Positions 13,001 through 28,000 of a stretch of 64,000 nucleotides of DNA are shown in pieces. The notes beneath the pieces were generated by a model, which was not told where the DNA came from, made no database searches, and was given only the letters and a program-made list of their open reading frames with translations. The stretch's first letter is position 1. The number at the start of each line of letters is the position of its first letter. A program made the translations under genes and the position numbers. The stretch spans positions 10,831,358-10,895,357 of the forward strand of contig JAFMSR010000008.1 of assembly GCA_022818135.1 (NCBI GenBank). The letters run 5' to 3'. The DNA comes from Saxidomus purpurata (taxonomy: Eukaryota; Mollusca; Bivalvia; Venerida; Veneridae).

Positions 13001-16000
13001 CTTTTGATGGATCATAATGTATGAAACTGCTTGATAGATAGTATTAAAGGAACATGAATTTTGTTTTTGTCTGCATTTTGGAAGCATGATTCATAAAACA
13101 GATACAGTATTTTTGTACACTTGAGAGTCAAGAGACAAATTCCAGCAGATAAACTATAAAAATCTTTATCAAATTCCCTTTAATCCTGACCTCAAAGGTT
13201 ACTGTTAATCTTCCCTCTTATAAATCTATGCCAAATAAAATTTAGGATTCACATCTTTTATGATAAAAAAATTGCAATTTACGATGAATAAGCAACAAAT
13301 ATGAAATAAATACTGTACTGTCCCCAAAATAGGAAAGTAAAATATGATAAAGGGACATTATTCAGAAATAGGCCAAGATAAAGTTACGATTCTTGACCAT
13401 TACATTTCCCTTCAATATGCTCTTTCAATGCATTAAATATCAAATTAATATCTTGTATGGTTTTCCAGCTATGTTCCCTAGAAGCTAAATTAACATGATA
13501 AAGGGAGATAATTCAAAATGAGGCAAGGCACAGTTCAGCTTGTAAGACACTGCACTTCCTCCGAATATCCTTCTATCACTATGTGTACTACCTGTGTCAA
13601 GGATAATTTCATACAATAAAGGGGTCAGCTAGAGTTATGGTAGTTGGTCATTCCCTCTCAGTGTTCTCTATATATGTGAGAAGTATCAACACAACCCTTA
13701 CATTTTAGAGTTATGCTCTAAACAAAAGGAGATAATTCAAAAATAGGTTAAGCTGGAGTTATGATTCTTCATTACTGCACTTCCTCTCAATTACCTGTAT
13801 CAATTTGTGAAGTATCAAGTCAAACCCATTTATATTCTCTGAGTTATACTCTCAGACTGACATGACAGACAGAGGACGAATGGACAAAGTCCCAACTACA
13901 GGGAGTATATAAAATAACATTTTAAAGCCACATATCCCAAAACATTAATGTGAGAACAGAACAAGGACTGAAGGTTCAAGGCTCCAACAATAATTATCAA
14001 ACGCAACTGTTACAAAGCACAAAGACTGGTTTTCCTATGACAGGGCTCAATTTTGATGATGGTAGTATTTTATAAATATTGCAGGTAATAATTATACTAT
14101 ATCAAACAGGAAAAAATTTATAGTCTGTATCAGGTTAGCACCCTTATCAGCGACTGTTTTCCTCATTTTGCATCTTTCTTTGTTCATACTCCCTAGCTAT
14201 CATATCTATAGCAAAACTGTTATTTATAGGTGGCTGGGATTTTCTAAGACCTGCAGTTGGTGGTATTTTTTTATTTGCTGCAACTTTAGTTTGTCTCTAC
14301 ACTCTACAAATGTATTAATTATTATTTAAATGAGATGGCAAGAGTATCGGCTTGTCTAAAGTCACTCACCTGTTTCTCATTCTCAAAACCAAAAATTAAA
14401 CCTCAACTAATTGACTGTACAAAAAATGGCCAACACTCTGACAAAGTTGCAAGTTTCATGAAGATTTACTAATTACAAAAGCAGCCTAATTTTTCTTGAT
14501 TTTTGTCTGATCCAATGACCTGTATTTGTCCCAACATAAATTTGAAACATTTTGAGAATATTCTGATGAGCAAGTTTGATGCAGATATGATAAATATTGA
14601 CCAATAAAATAGATTCTCATGCTAACAACGCTTTCTCTTTTTATCCCAAAATTTTATTTTTTTTAAAATATCAGATGACCCAGTTTCATAGTATCCCCAA
14701 ACATTCTGATAAAAGTCTCATGAAGATTTTATGGTCATGAAAGCTGCAGGAGTGCTAACAAGTTTGTTCCTTTTTCATCACATCATTTATAAAATAAAGT
14801 TTATCATACACACAATAACAAAACAAACATAACTAGAGCTATCACTAAATGTGATTAATACCCCCAAAAGACTGCTTTATAAACTGAGAAAGTTCGTAGT
14901 AACAGAATACCTTGCAAACAAACTAAAAAGAGATATTGTTCTTGGCAATAACTCTTTAATTTGTCAAGATAGAGTTATGGTTCGTGTGCACTGCACTTCC
15001 TCTCATTGTGCTTCATCATTGTATGAAGTTATATTGAATTCCAACCAATAGTTTTCGAATAATGCTCCAGACAAGTAAAAGTAACAAAGGGCAATAACTC
15101 TGAAATGAGTCAAGATAGAGTTATTGTTCTTTCGCACTGCACTTCCTGTCATTGTGCTTGACCATTTTATGAAGTTGTATTGAATTCCAACCAGAAGTTT
15201 TCGAACAATGCTCCGGACAAGGAAAAGTAACAAAGGGCAATAACTCTGTAATGAGTCAAGATTGAGTTATGGTTCCTGTGCACTGCACTTCCTCTCATTG
15301 TGCTTGACCATTGTATGAAGTTGTTTTGAATTCCAACTAGTACTTTTCAAATTATGCTCCGGACAAGGAAAAGTAACAAAGAGCAATAACTCTGTAATGA
15401 GTCAAGACGGAGTTATGGTTCTTGTGCACTGCACTTCCTCTCAATGTACTTGACCATTGTATGAGGTTATATTGAATTCCAACCAGTAGTTTTCAAGAAA
15501 TGCTCTGGAGAAGAAAAAATAACAAAGGGCAATAACTCTGAAAATACTCTAGATAGAGTTATGGTTCTTGTACACTGCACTTCCTCTCATTGTGCTTCAT
15601 CATTGTATGAAATTGTATTGAATTCCAACAAATAGTTTTCAAGTTATGCTCCGGACAAGGAAAAGTAACAAAGGGCAATAACTCTGTAATTAGTCAAGAT
15701 GGAGTTATGGTTCTTCTGCACTGCACTTCCTCTCAATGTGCTTGACCATTGTATGAAGTTGTATTGAATTCCAACCAGTAGTTTTCAAGTTATGCTCCGG
15801 ACAAGGAAAAGTAACAAAGGGCAATAACTCTGTAATTAGTCAAGATGGAGTTATAGTTCTTGTGCACTGCACTTCCTCTCAATGTGCTTGACCATTGTAT
15901 GAAGTTGTATTGAATTCCAACCAGTAGTTTTCAAGTTATGCTCCGGACAAGGAAAAGTAACAAAGGGCAATAACTCTGTAATTAGTCAAGATGGAGTTAT

Positions 16001-19000
16001 AGTTCTTGTGCACTGCACTTCCTCTCAATGTGCTTGATCATTGTATGAAGTTGTATTGAATTCCAGCTAGTAGTTTTCAAGTTATGCTCCGGACAAGGAA
16101 AATGCAACAGACCGACCGACCGACCGACCGCCCGACCGACCGACCAACCGACCGACCAACCACCGGGTGACTCCTATATACCCCCCTAAACTTCGTTTTG
16201 GGGGTATAATAATATAATCAAATTAATATTTGTTTGCATTTTAACAAGATCAGTGCTATACTGTATAATGTAAGGGGAGGTAACCACTGTGGGGAGTTTG
16301 TATTGAAACATATTGTTAGTTATGAACCTTTCTGAGTCTCAAATCATCCATTGTCTTTTGCAGGTTAAGGGTTGTATTGGAAGGGAAGAAACAGGATATT
16401 GAAAATTATTATCTATATTGTATCCAAATTTAGCATTTCAGCTTAGATATTTCACACAATATAACCTTGGAAAGGTCTATCAGTTAAAACACAGATATGA
16501 TGCAAGGATTCAACTATAAAAGGCATTCATATGCTTTATCATGAAATAAGAACATTCAAGTTTACTTTTCAGGACACTAATGAGACAAGAAAACCAACTA
16601 TTCCAAAGTCCTTCACCTAAATATGAACATAGGTTACCTCTTTTTAAACTCAATTAAAGACAATGTTCAAATATGCTAATATTTTGAAGCTTTTCTGATA
16701 TAGGGCAAATCAAGAATTTAAGCGTGTTTTATGCGACTTCTCTAAACAAATTATATGCTTGCACATACCCTAGCTCTTAATATAGTGAAAAAGAACAAAT
16801 TCTCATCAAGCAAGAAATTCCTTATATGCTGCCAAGTGACCTATTATGTTTTTATGTAGCCAGTTTTCATCCTGTTTACATTTCATCAATGTACCTGGAT
16901 GATACCCCATGGTTGGGAAGGGTCAAGGTCAATGAAAACTGATAGACAGGAGTTGGTAGCGTTCAATTACAGTCAGTCTAACTGATCCAAATTTTTCCTC
17001 ACTCCTGACTCAGCCATCTATACTGACCGGCAAAAATAATGCAACTTTGCCAATAAACTTGAAATTTATTATAATCAGTGCAGAATTCGCCTGCAGCAGA
17101 GACGTAAAAGAAATAATAAATGGTAATTATATGCAGACAGATAGGAAATATAACTTAGTATACACGTTTAAATGAAAAAATGTACGCAGACACTTTTCTG
17201 TAAATAATAAGAAAACAAATAAGTTGCATTACTTTTGCTTTGAGTATATATCCTAAACCTTCAACTTATGCTTGCATAACAATATTATGCTTGCATGACA
17301 AATTTTTATCAGAAATTATCTTGTTACCTTGCATATAATGAGTTTCATAAGATAACAAGTAGATGTCTTCTCCATGTGGGGTACCGAGACATTTCAATGA
17401 GAAAAAAGTAAAATATGAACACATCCTATGCAAATTCTATTTTCAAGATTATAATTTATGCTTTAAGTGACATTATGCTCATCTTACTGCACATAGTGTA
17501 TTTTTGGTGACAGTTTTATAAAAGCAATTTTCGGTAGCTGTGCATTTAAATGTGTAAAACTAATGATAATGCCGCATTAATATTTGAAGTTGGTGCTTTA
17601 GAAATTAAAGAAATGGACTAATAAAATAATAATTCCTTCCTTGGCAGTGATCTCCCTTGTGTTATTAGTGTTGCTCGGCAGTGGAAGGGAAGCAACTCCG
17701 ACATGCATTTGTTTATTTCTTAAATTGACTCTCCCAGTCAAAATAGGAAAAGTAATATTTGGAAAGTTATTATTTCGTACTAGTAGCAGGAAAAGTTTGT
17801 TGTATAGGGTTAAAAGTTATTATTTCCTCTACCCTTTTCACACGCACCTATTTCAGCTGGAATTTTACTTTAAAAAAATGTGCATAATGTCACTTTAAGT
17901 AAAATGCTTTTAATAGTGTTATTTTTAAACTACAAAGATCCTTTTTTATCATGTCACAAAAACAAATTGGTTTTAGTAATTTGAAGAAAAACTTCGATTA
18001 TTAAAAAAAATTCCTGGAAATATAAAGATTTATTTCAATCCATTCCAAAAAATTCAAATGTTTCCCCATGAGCTTAAAAAAACTGTACAATGAATCACAA
18101 TGTTTTCTTTTCTTAAATTTTCAAGCAATATAAGCATGCATTTGAGAGTGATAATTTCAGAAATTCAAAGTGATTTTAAGCTGAAACAGAAGGGCAAATA
18201 TAATCTATATAAAGCTTAGCAGTGTAATAACAAGACGGAGTAAATACTTACAAGAAATGCAGCAATGCCACAGAACCAAGTTTTCAATATTTGACCAGTC
18301 TTTTTATTTTAAGTCAACAACTTTAAAATACTTTTATACTTAAATACCCCAGACAAGCTAATTCAAATATAACAAGGGTCATGTTGACATGGCCATTGCC
18401 CCTTCCTTGTTAAGATTTTTGAGAAAAAAGGTTCAATTCAATGAAAAACCAATGAAAAATCAATGAACCAGAACATGCTGGTAATATAGACATCTCCTTT
18501 TGAAAGTGAACTGATGCCTCAGATTGCTGATTAGCGCAGACATGAAGGATATAAAAATGTCATCAAAGGGTAGTAACTCTGCGAAAAACCATCAAGTTAG
18601 AACATGCTGATAATATGTGCAGTTTCACTGATTCCAAGCCAGTGGTTGCTGAGAAATACAGCAGACAAGAATGTGTGACAGAAGCACACATAGAGGGAGA
18701 CCATTACCTGATATTCCTGGACCTGGTGAGGGATGAAAAAGGGTGATGATTAGTAAATTGGAACAAGAGGTATGCTTCTATCACTCTGCAATCCATCTTT
18801 GTTGCAATCTATTTTCAATTATAGTCAATCCATGGAATACCAGTTGTTAATGAAGTTTGTTCCTCTGAAGCAAAATTAAGCATAATAAGGGGAACTTATG
18901 CATTCAAAATTGGCCTAATTGTAACAGTGACCTTGAACTTGACTTAAGTGACCATCAAACCAATACCAACCTATGTCTATATATAATTAGGCTCCCTGCC

Positions 19001-22000
19001 CATCAAGTTTTGTGATAATACCTCAATCCTAACTAAAAGTTATTAACTGGAAACTGTACAGTGACCTTAAACTTGACCCAGTGACCCAAAACTAAAATCA
19101 ATGTGTCTTGATAATATATATTCATTCAACAAGCCTTATGACAATATATGTCAATCCAAACACAAGTTTTATTGCAGACAATGTCAGTTTAGTTAAAATT
19201 TAACAATTCAGGGGCAACTTGACCTAGACATTATGCCAACAAACATGTTCAGCAAGTCTGGTGAAGATCGGATGAACACTTTTAGACTTAGAGAGTAGGA
19301 ATGTGTGGACACCGCCTTCCAGCAGCAGGTGTTCCCATAATTTGTCTCTATGGGCATATAAAAATGTTATCCAAAAGTGAGTAAGTACTTATGTACAATT
19401 TGTCAGGAATTAAGTGACTAAACTCTAGCAACAGAGCAAATACAGTAGTTCTAAAATAGAAAAATAAAAACAAGAAGGCCAAGACGACACTTTATTGCTC
19501 ATGTAAGTATCCAATTCATGGGACAATGTGACTGAAATACAACCTTAAACTATATACTATAAACACAAACCTTCTGTTTGACCTTAACAAGACGAACATT
19601 CTGACCAATTTGCATGCTATAAAACAGGCTATAAAATAATACTACTAGAGTATTAACAAGGTTTACCTTGGATCTGACCTCGTGACCTGTTTTAATCCAA
19701 GTAACTGACCAAATTTCATGACAACCAGTACTGGTGTCAAATATGGAGGAACGGTCATGACCCCAGTGGGGCTTGAACCCGCAACCTGCGGGATGAGCGA
19801 ATAACCACCGCTCTCATAATATTTGACCTGGTGACCTAGTCTTTTACCCCATGTGATCGACTTTTGATCTTGGCCTTCAGATCATGAAGACAAACACAGA
19901 CCAATATTCATGCTGATTGGACTTACAACAATAAAGTAAGTTGCACAAGATTATGTAGGACATACAGACAATGGACATAGGGTGATCACAATAAAACAAC
20001 CTTAAAAATGGGTTAAAAATTAGAAAATGCATACAGTCTATGGCCAAGAGGAAAGGAATCCCAGGTAAGTGTGGACGTACAGACAGATGACAGACATCAG
20101 GCTACACAATACCTCACCTTTGAGCATGATAAAGCACTCAGGTAAGCTTCATCAATCGAAATTTAGTTATTTATGATAATGACATTGTCAGGAAAAACAT
20201 AAAATGTGAATTTATGTTATAAATCTGTTAAATGGCAAACAAAAACAATTATATCAATTTAACAAATCTATGTTAATAATCACGTAAACAAGGTATAAAT
20301 AACGAAGTGGCAATGCTTCATTCATTAGTTTAAACACTTAAAAAATAAAACATAGTTTTGGGTAGTGCAACATCAAAAAGCATAGTGTTTTTGCATCATG
20401 AGCTTCATTGTGCGAAAACCAACATCTTAATGTTTGTTCCTAGTAAGGTCTAGACCCATGTCTCCTGTAAGAAACTGCAAACTTTCTCACATGAAGCAAA
20501 TAAGGTCAGAAGCAGGATTTGAACACATGACTGTCAATTCAGCAGCCTAACCCTTACCTCTCTGCATATCTAAAATTAACTTGTCCATCTTTCAGTTTTC
20601 AGTACTATAGCTTGTGTGTCCTGTAAACATTTACTCATTGAATAAGTTAGTTATGCAGATCATGGATCAGACTGCATTGACCCTCAAACTGATCATAATC
20701 TGCACTGGTCAAAAAGACAGTATCACTTGCCACCAGCAGGGTAAAGATAAACCACTTGAACATGGAAATGGATCTGCTGTAAAGACAGGCTCAAAAGATC
20801 CCACCTTGGCTCGTGGCTGTTTTGTGCCCTCTTCTCACAAACTTGAATGTTGGTTTTCATTCAATGGTTTCTAAATGAAACTGCCTTAACAGAGCATATG
20901 CTACAAACTTATCATGTTTGAACAAAAAGTCAAATTACGGTGAAAAGGGAACACAACAACTTGAATTATTATTTACCGTATGAAAAAAAAAGCTCGTTGG
21001 AAGGTTTGCTTTTACAGATTAGTGCCGAAACAGTTACCTTTAACCAAAATTTGTAAACTGTAAGACAATTTGATATTATTAAAACATTAAAGTCACACAG
21101 AAAATTATCAATTATAATTTTCAAATTTCATAAATTTCTGACCTATTCTCTTACAATATCAAAACCAATTCAAATAATTATGCACAGTAAAACTTCAATA
21201 TCTCAAGTCCAATGGGACCAAGCAAAGGTCTCGAGTTCGGGACATACAACTCTACTATGGTCTTAATAATAAAGTGTATTGATCTCTCCACCTATTACAG
21301 ACAGGAATGTTGTTGTTTATCTTTAATATGCAGGAGTTTTATCAATAGTGTACCAAAATTAATGTTCTATGATAAATTTTTTTAATGATATAAAGCCATT
21401 TCAGGTGACTCGGCATGAAACAAACACTCAATGACGATTAATGAACATTACAAGTTTTTTTCTCTAAAAATGTCAAAAGATATAGATGCACTAGTGAAAG
21501 CATGAACAAATTTATTTAATCAGTGACCTTAAGTTGCCATTAACCATGTATGAAATATGGCTCCAGGGATCAGCAAGAGATTTTGAGTTATTCCTGGGTT
21601 CTGGAGTCATTGATGCTGGAGTTATCGAAGTTTTACTGTAGCTATCTGTAACTGGCATTTTTCAAAATTAAACATGGTTTTCTGCTGCCAAATCAGTCCC
21701 TTTTCACCTGGCGGATAAGGTGACAGTTTCGTGCACTCTGGGAAACATTTTAGTTGTAGTAGAACGGTAAAAAAACAACACCCATGATGCAGTTATTGAT
21801 AGGTCCATTCCATGAACAGGATGTCTAAAATAAATTCTGTATTTAATTAATGGATGACACATTTACATTTACTTTATGATCATAACAGTTTAACCGTCCC
21901 TGAATTTGGAACCAGTATGAAAAAAATGTATAATAATATACATCTGATTCTGAAGGTAGGTGACATAATCAAAATCAGGTATTGAAAAGTGAATCTATTT

Positions 22001-25000
22001 TAGACATCCAAAAATACAAAACAATTCAAAACACTTACTGATACATTTGTAATGTCCCCAGACAACTGTCAAAAAAATAAAAAGAATAGTATTTTTCTGT
22101 AAACAAGTGTCAACTGAAGATGTTTGTGAAGAAAAAAAAAACATGTATGTGCTTAGAGGACATGTTAATTGGAATACATATCTTGCAGGAATTTCACGTA
22201 TATGCTGAAACATGTGACAAATTTCACAAGAATCTGCAATATAAAACACAAAAGCCCACTTCCTTACAACAGTTTAAAATCATAATAGGTAGAACTCCAT
22301 TTTCTGAGTTGGTAAAATATTGCATGCCTTAATTCACACAAGCAAATAAGGGGGAGTAGTGGAACAAAGGTTACACAATTGCTTAAGGTGTTGGGTATTG
22401 GCCCAGTAGTGGAACTGATATGTAAGAGCCACTTTTTATTGCAAACTTATCAAGTAAGAATTCATTGCTCAATTTCTCGATCAGACATATGATTTTTTAT
22501 ATAATGTATATTGCTTATTGCAAATTAACATCATCCAAAATGCACTGATCACCACAATACATATATATATCGCCTTTAACAGCTTCTGTTCTTTGCTCCC
22601 CTTCCCCATCCCAACTTTCCCACAACATTAACTTCTAATCTCCACACCGTCAGGCCATGGGATCAATCTAAAAGTGGTTAAAAGTAACTTCAAACAACCC
22701 TACTCATATACATCCACAAATTGCTTGAACATGTACGTATTCTGAAATCAAAACTGCATTTAATAACAGCACTTATAAACAAATCAAATCTTAACTTGCC
22801 AACTATACAGTCTTATTTTTATGATCTCCAACTTGAATATTACTATTTTAAATAAATAAAGTTTCTGCATCGTATGCTGCAAGGATACATTGTATCATAG
22901 GTTAGTGCAATTGAGTAACTTGCAGTGCACATGAAGATCTGCCATAAAATTTTATTACTTTACACAAGGAAGCGGACTTGAGAGTGACTCAATAAGCTGC
23001 AAGCTTTAACACAATTTAACAAACAAACTGAAATAAATAAGTATAAACAATAAACTAAACTAAATGCATAATACACCTTTCAATTGAAACATTATCAGGA
23101 TAAAATCGCTTACAACATTTATAACAATACTCACATTGATTCATATTTACAGATCTTCAAACCATTATACATGTACAACAACTACTTCCCAAATAGCCTG
23201 TCTTACCTTGCTAGCAAGCTATTTATATTTCTTTCCTTAAACGGTCTTACACTAGCTGTTAATCTTTTCATCACTAAGAAAAGAAATACCCATCTGTAAC
23301 ACATTAACAGGATGTTAAATAAAAAAAAGCTCTTTCATTCAGGCTTTTTATTCATGAGAGACTATTTGACTGATAAATCTAAACATTTAAAGTTGAAAGC
23401 AAACTGTACCGATACAGAGTTACCTAAAGTAACTTAACAATGTACATGTAGCCGAACACAGTTTTCCATTTAGAATTTACACCAATTTTGGGAAGGATAA
23501 TCAGGAACTGCTTAAATTATTCACAATATGTGTTATTTTGAAGTTCCTTTAATGCCCGAACAGAACAGGAACTGTCCATAAGACAGCATGCTTGACTATT
23601 CTCAGTGCTTACAACCGCTAACGAAATTGATTAGAGTCGGGAGGTTTACCGATAACATCAAAAGCAATGCACAAATGTTTGAAGACTGCCGACTCCCCGC
23701 CCCCTTGTCAAAGTAGCTATGAAGCACCGCCCAAATTGGTTCCTAACTCCGCCTTTTTTCAGTTTTTTGAAAATTACCGACATCCATCTAGTTACCTGTA
23801 ATACTTTATGAGTGTGACTTTGCCTGTATATGGTGCAGAAATCCTTCTATGTCTCTTTGTTTAAATGAAAGCGCCAAACATATGTCAATTAACGGACTGT
23901 TACCACACACACCCACACTTGAGGGACGGGTCAAATGTGAGGCAGATCAAAACTTTAACGTAACTATCTGTGTCGGGTTTGCTCACATTTTGGTGTAGAA
24001 ACGTGTACGAACGATAAAGAAAACATTTTATGCTTAAATTGCCAATAAAACAAAAATTTTATCAGTAAATAGCAAAACAAAATTTTGTTGACTCTTTAAA
24101 GTATAAACAAGAAAACTGTAATCATCAAAAAAAAAGTCCACAGTTATCTATTGTAAATTTAATTGTTTGATACCCCTGAACAATATTGCTAAGTTTCAAA
24201 TAACTCCCATAAGTGGTTATAGTCGTACCTTACACAAGTTCAACAAGGGCCATAATAGTAGTAAATTCAATCAGGAGTTATTGAACTTAATTACTTGGTA
24301 CCCCTGAACACTTTTGGTAAGTTTCAAATAAGTCACATATCAAGTGAACACTGAAGCATGTGCATGATTATTATTTTGTATCTTACATGCAAAACTAGCT
24401 TGCACATGTATAAAACTTTAACCAAATTCAGCTTGTATCCTAAACTTACACCAAACTTTCCATGTTTGAGAAGGACCATAATTTGTAATAAACTCAGTTT
24501 GGTGTAATTTAAGCCGATTGTTTGATACCCCTTAAGACTGTGTCGTTATTTTAAATAAATCCAATGAGTGGTTACTGAGATATGTCCACGATAGTGCTTT
24601 GCATACAAAACTTTAACCAAATTGTCTAAGTCATACAATGCACATTATAAAGGGGCTAAATTTGAAATAAATTCATACAAGAGTTATATATCTTGACAGC
24701 CTGGCATCCCTGAAGACTTAAATGAAGTTTCAAATAATCATCAAAAGTGGTAACTGAAATATACCCGTGATAGTACCTTGTATGCAAAACTTTAACCATA
24801 TCTGCAAGCCAAAGCTGACACAAAACTGACTGTTATAGCCCTCCTTATTCTTCCAATTGTCAAGCTAAAGACTCTCACCAATATTAAGCCTTTAACACAA
24901 TGGACGACATTAAGTAACCTTGAAACTATTTTGTGTGGTCATCATTGACTTTTTTCTGTGCTATTTTGGTCTGTCTCTACTACGGTGTAGTCCTATATGA

Positions 25001-28000
25001 TCTGACCCTTTTCTACATCCATTAGTACTTACCAGTCTGTATAAAAGGTAGGCTGTTTTACATACCTATAAATCGAGATTTGTGAACTATTTTATTATTG
25101 GTCAGCAACAGAACAAATGATACACAATTTTCAATTGAGGGAGGTTAAAGAAGCTAACCATCCTGACACTCCACCTAAGCCAACTACAAGACCAAAGGAA
25201 ACAGGGTGTGAAATCTTCAGAAATATCATTCTATTATCTGCACTTTTTATTACAATGTAATGTTATCATGATTATTGTGATAACTGAAAAAAAAAACATA
25301 TACTTTTTGGCATTAGAACCATAGTCAAAGAATAAGACATTAAAAACTGCTGAGTTACATGTTGTGTACATGTTTTAATTTTAAAGATAAGTAGATTAAA
25401 TTTTAACACCCATTATTCAGCTGTTTTCATTTATAACAAATTTTTACCTGAACATGTTATTCTAAAATCAGTCATAAAAATATGTTCTGAAAATACCACA
25501 AGTTATAGTAATTCAGTAATTTTAGTCCTAATCATTACATTTCGCTAAACTGGGCCCATGTATTATGCTCCGAAATCCTTAACATGTACATTCAGGTATA
25601 ACTACTGGAAGAAAGCCGTTTCATTGGTCCTTTACACATTTTAATCACAATAACATGGTTATTGTAGGCACCCTAATCTCCTTGCTAACAGATTGAGCTT
25701 CGCCTTGGTAAAATTCGTTGGTCTGCCAAGTGGGATGCATGTCCCCTCTGCTAAGTATTTCAAATAGTTCTATCACATCTCAATATTTTTTTCTGTATTA
25801 GTTATAAGTCCCAGGACTACATTGAATTTACTAATAAAGTAAAATAAATTTTAACAGGATAATAATAGAACCATGTTCTGCTCACTTTGAAACAATGTTG
25901 ACATAATACATTTCTTTTGTGTTTTATCATGAAAAATAGTTGCCTGTCACACAGCCTTTCTTATTTTCTTCAACATCATTGAAAACAATACTGCACTCTA
26001 TTCTAACATGTACTTATTGATTTAAAAAGCAAAGTTAAGAATGTTTTTGGTACAAATAAAGGTCATTTCCACCAGTAAGACTTATTCTTATTAAAATAAA
26101 AGCTACTTGTAATTGTGTTCCTGGTACTTTAAAAGTCCTTATCTTTGGAAAACATTTCATAAAACTATTGTACCATTACTCATATTTTGTAGAACTCGCT
26201 TGAAATGTGTATTGTACTTGCTCATACATGCAATTAGGATTGTACCTCGTAAAATTTTGTATTGTTTATGTAAGTGATGTATACATTATCATATTCATAC
26301 ATATAATATGTGACATAGTACTGATATTGGTATGGTACCAGGGTTTCTGAAATCCATTTCATGACTTGCCTGTCTTGTCCAGGCTCTCAGTCTGGGAACC
26401 AAATCTGCCAACCTGATTTGTCCGTGGACAAGTGAAAAATCCCAATAAGACTTTTCACTACTTTACGTTTTGTTTTGAATATTTTTTAAAAATCTGCCAG
26501 GTACTATGATGGTCCTAGATTTTCTTAGAATAGCATTTCCCAATCGTTTTTTCAAAACCTGTCTATAACATCATTAACAACAACCAATAAAATCTATTGA
26601 AAAATTCTTGTGAATTTTTGGTATGGACCTGGCCCTAAAATCTAGTGGACAAGAGCTTTTTGGAGAAATTTCAGAACCCCAATAAATATTCAAATATAGA
26701 AGTGAAGAGTGTAACCAGACGGTAAAGACAGAACAGATCAGCAGTCTAGTGGTTAACATGCTGGACTGGTAATCAGGAGATCGCAGTTTGATCTCTCGCT
26801 CTTATGTGGACATCCCCCTGCGTGCTCAAAATGGCCTGAAGCGGCCATCGTAACCGACATAGTAAGGTAATGAGATTACAGGGGGTTTTGCCCAAATTTA
26901 TTGTTTGGACAAACAATGAACTCCATTGTAAGTTGTATGTATGTATTTTTTCAGAACCAAGTACCAAGGATAACACAATTACAATTATAGACAGTAGCAG
27001 ATACAAGGGAATCCAGGTACCAGACCCTAGCTCTTTTACGAACAGACCCCTTTGTTCTTCTACATGCCTGGTGTATACACGCGAGACTACCTCTGGGTTT
27101 CTAACCAGTTCATCTCAGATAGGTGGGAAACACTGAATAATAATAATTTAATAATCTGTTCAAAGTTAATTCTATATTCTTCCAATAATTCCAATGTAGT
27201 AAGATTAACACCTGAAAGACAAGCACCAAAGTTACTTGCTAGTTCAAAGCATATTTTATAAGTAGATGTTGTATATTCGAAATTCCAAAATGAAGACTGC
27301 ATGTTATTCAGTTCTAATACAAAAATCTAAGTTTCTTTTGACAATCTCTAGGGTAACAATTTTAGCCAATAATATTTTAAAAGTATGAATTTTACCAATA
27401 AGAATCTTTGTAACAAAAAGTGAAATCTGTTGCTTAACAATTAAGGAGTTAACTTAGTCACATGTTTAGCTAGAACTCACTTAAATGTAATCAGTCAAGG
27501 AAGCCAAGGTATTTTCCTGACAATAGCCCATTATGTAAAGTGCTAAGCAAAATCTGTATTATAATCAAATTGCTGTAAAAGTGATAACAAGAAATACTGA
27601 AATATTGTAGCAGGACATATTTAAGATAAAGTACAATACGCCGAATTTTTTTTTTAATGAATTTATTATACCAAAAGTTGATTTAAGAATTTGGCAATCT
27701 ATATTATTGCCTGGTTACACATGCTATTCTCCTGGTTTTCGGCAGGATATCAAGGTATCATACCCTAACCCAGTAGCCTTTGCAAAGCTCCCAAAAACAC
27801 CAAAATCTCCTGCTAAATTTTCAAAGTCTCATCCAAAAGTGTTGAAGTAATTTTAGTTGGTCAGCCCGAGAATCGAATCCGCAACCCCAAGATTACAAGT
27901 CTCGTGCTCTACCAATTGAGCTAACCTGTCTGACTGCATTTGTGTTAACTGTCCCTATCATCTTTTGTAGATGCCTCGAGGACAATTAGCGGCTATTCGT

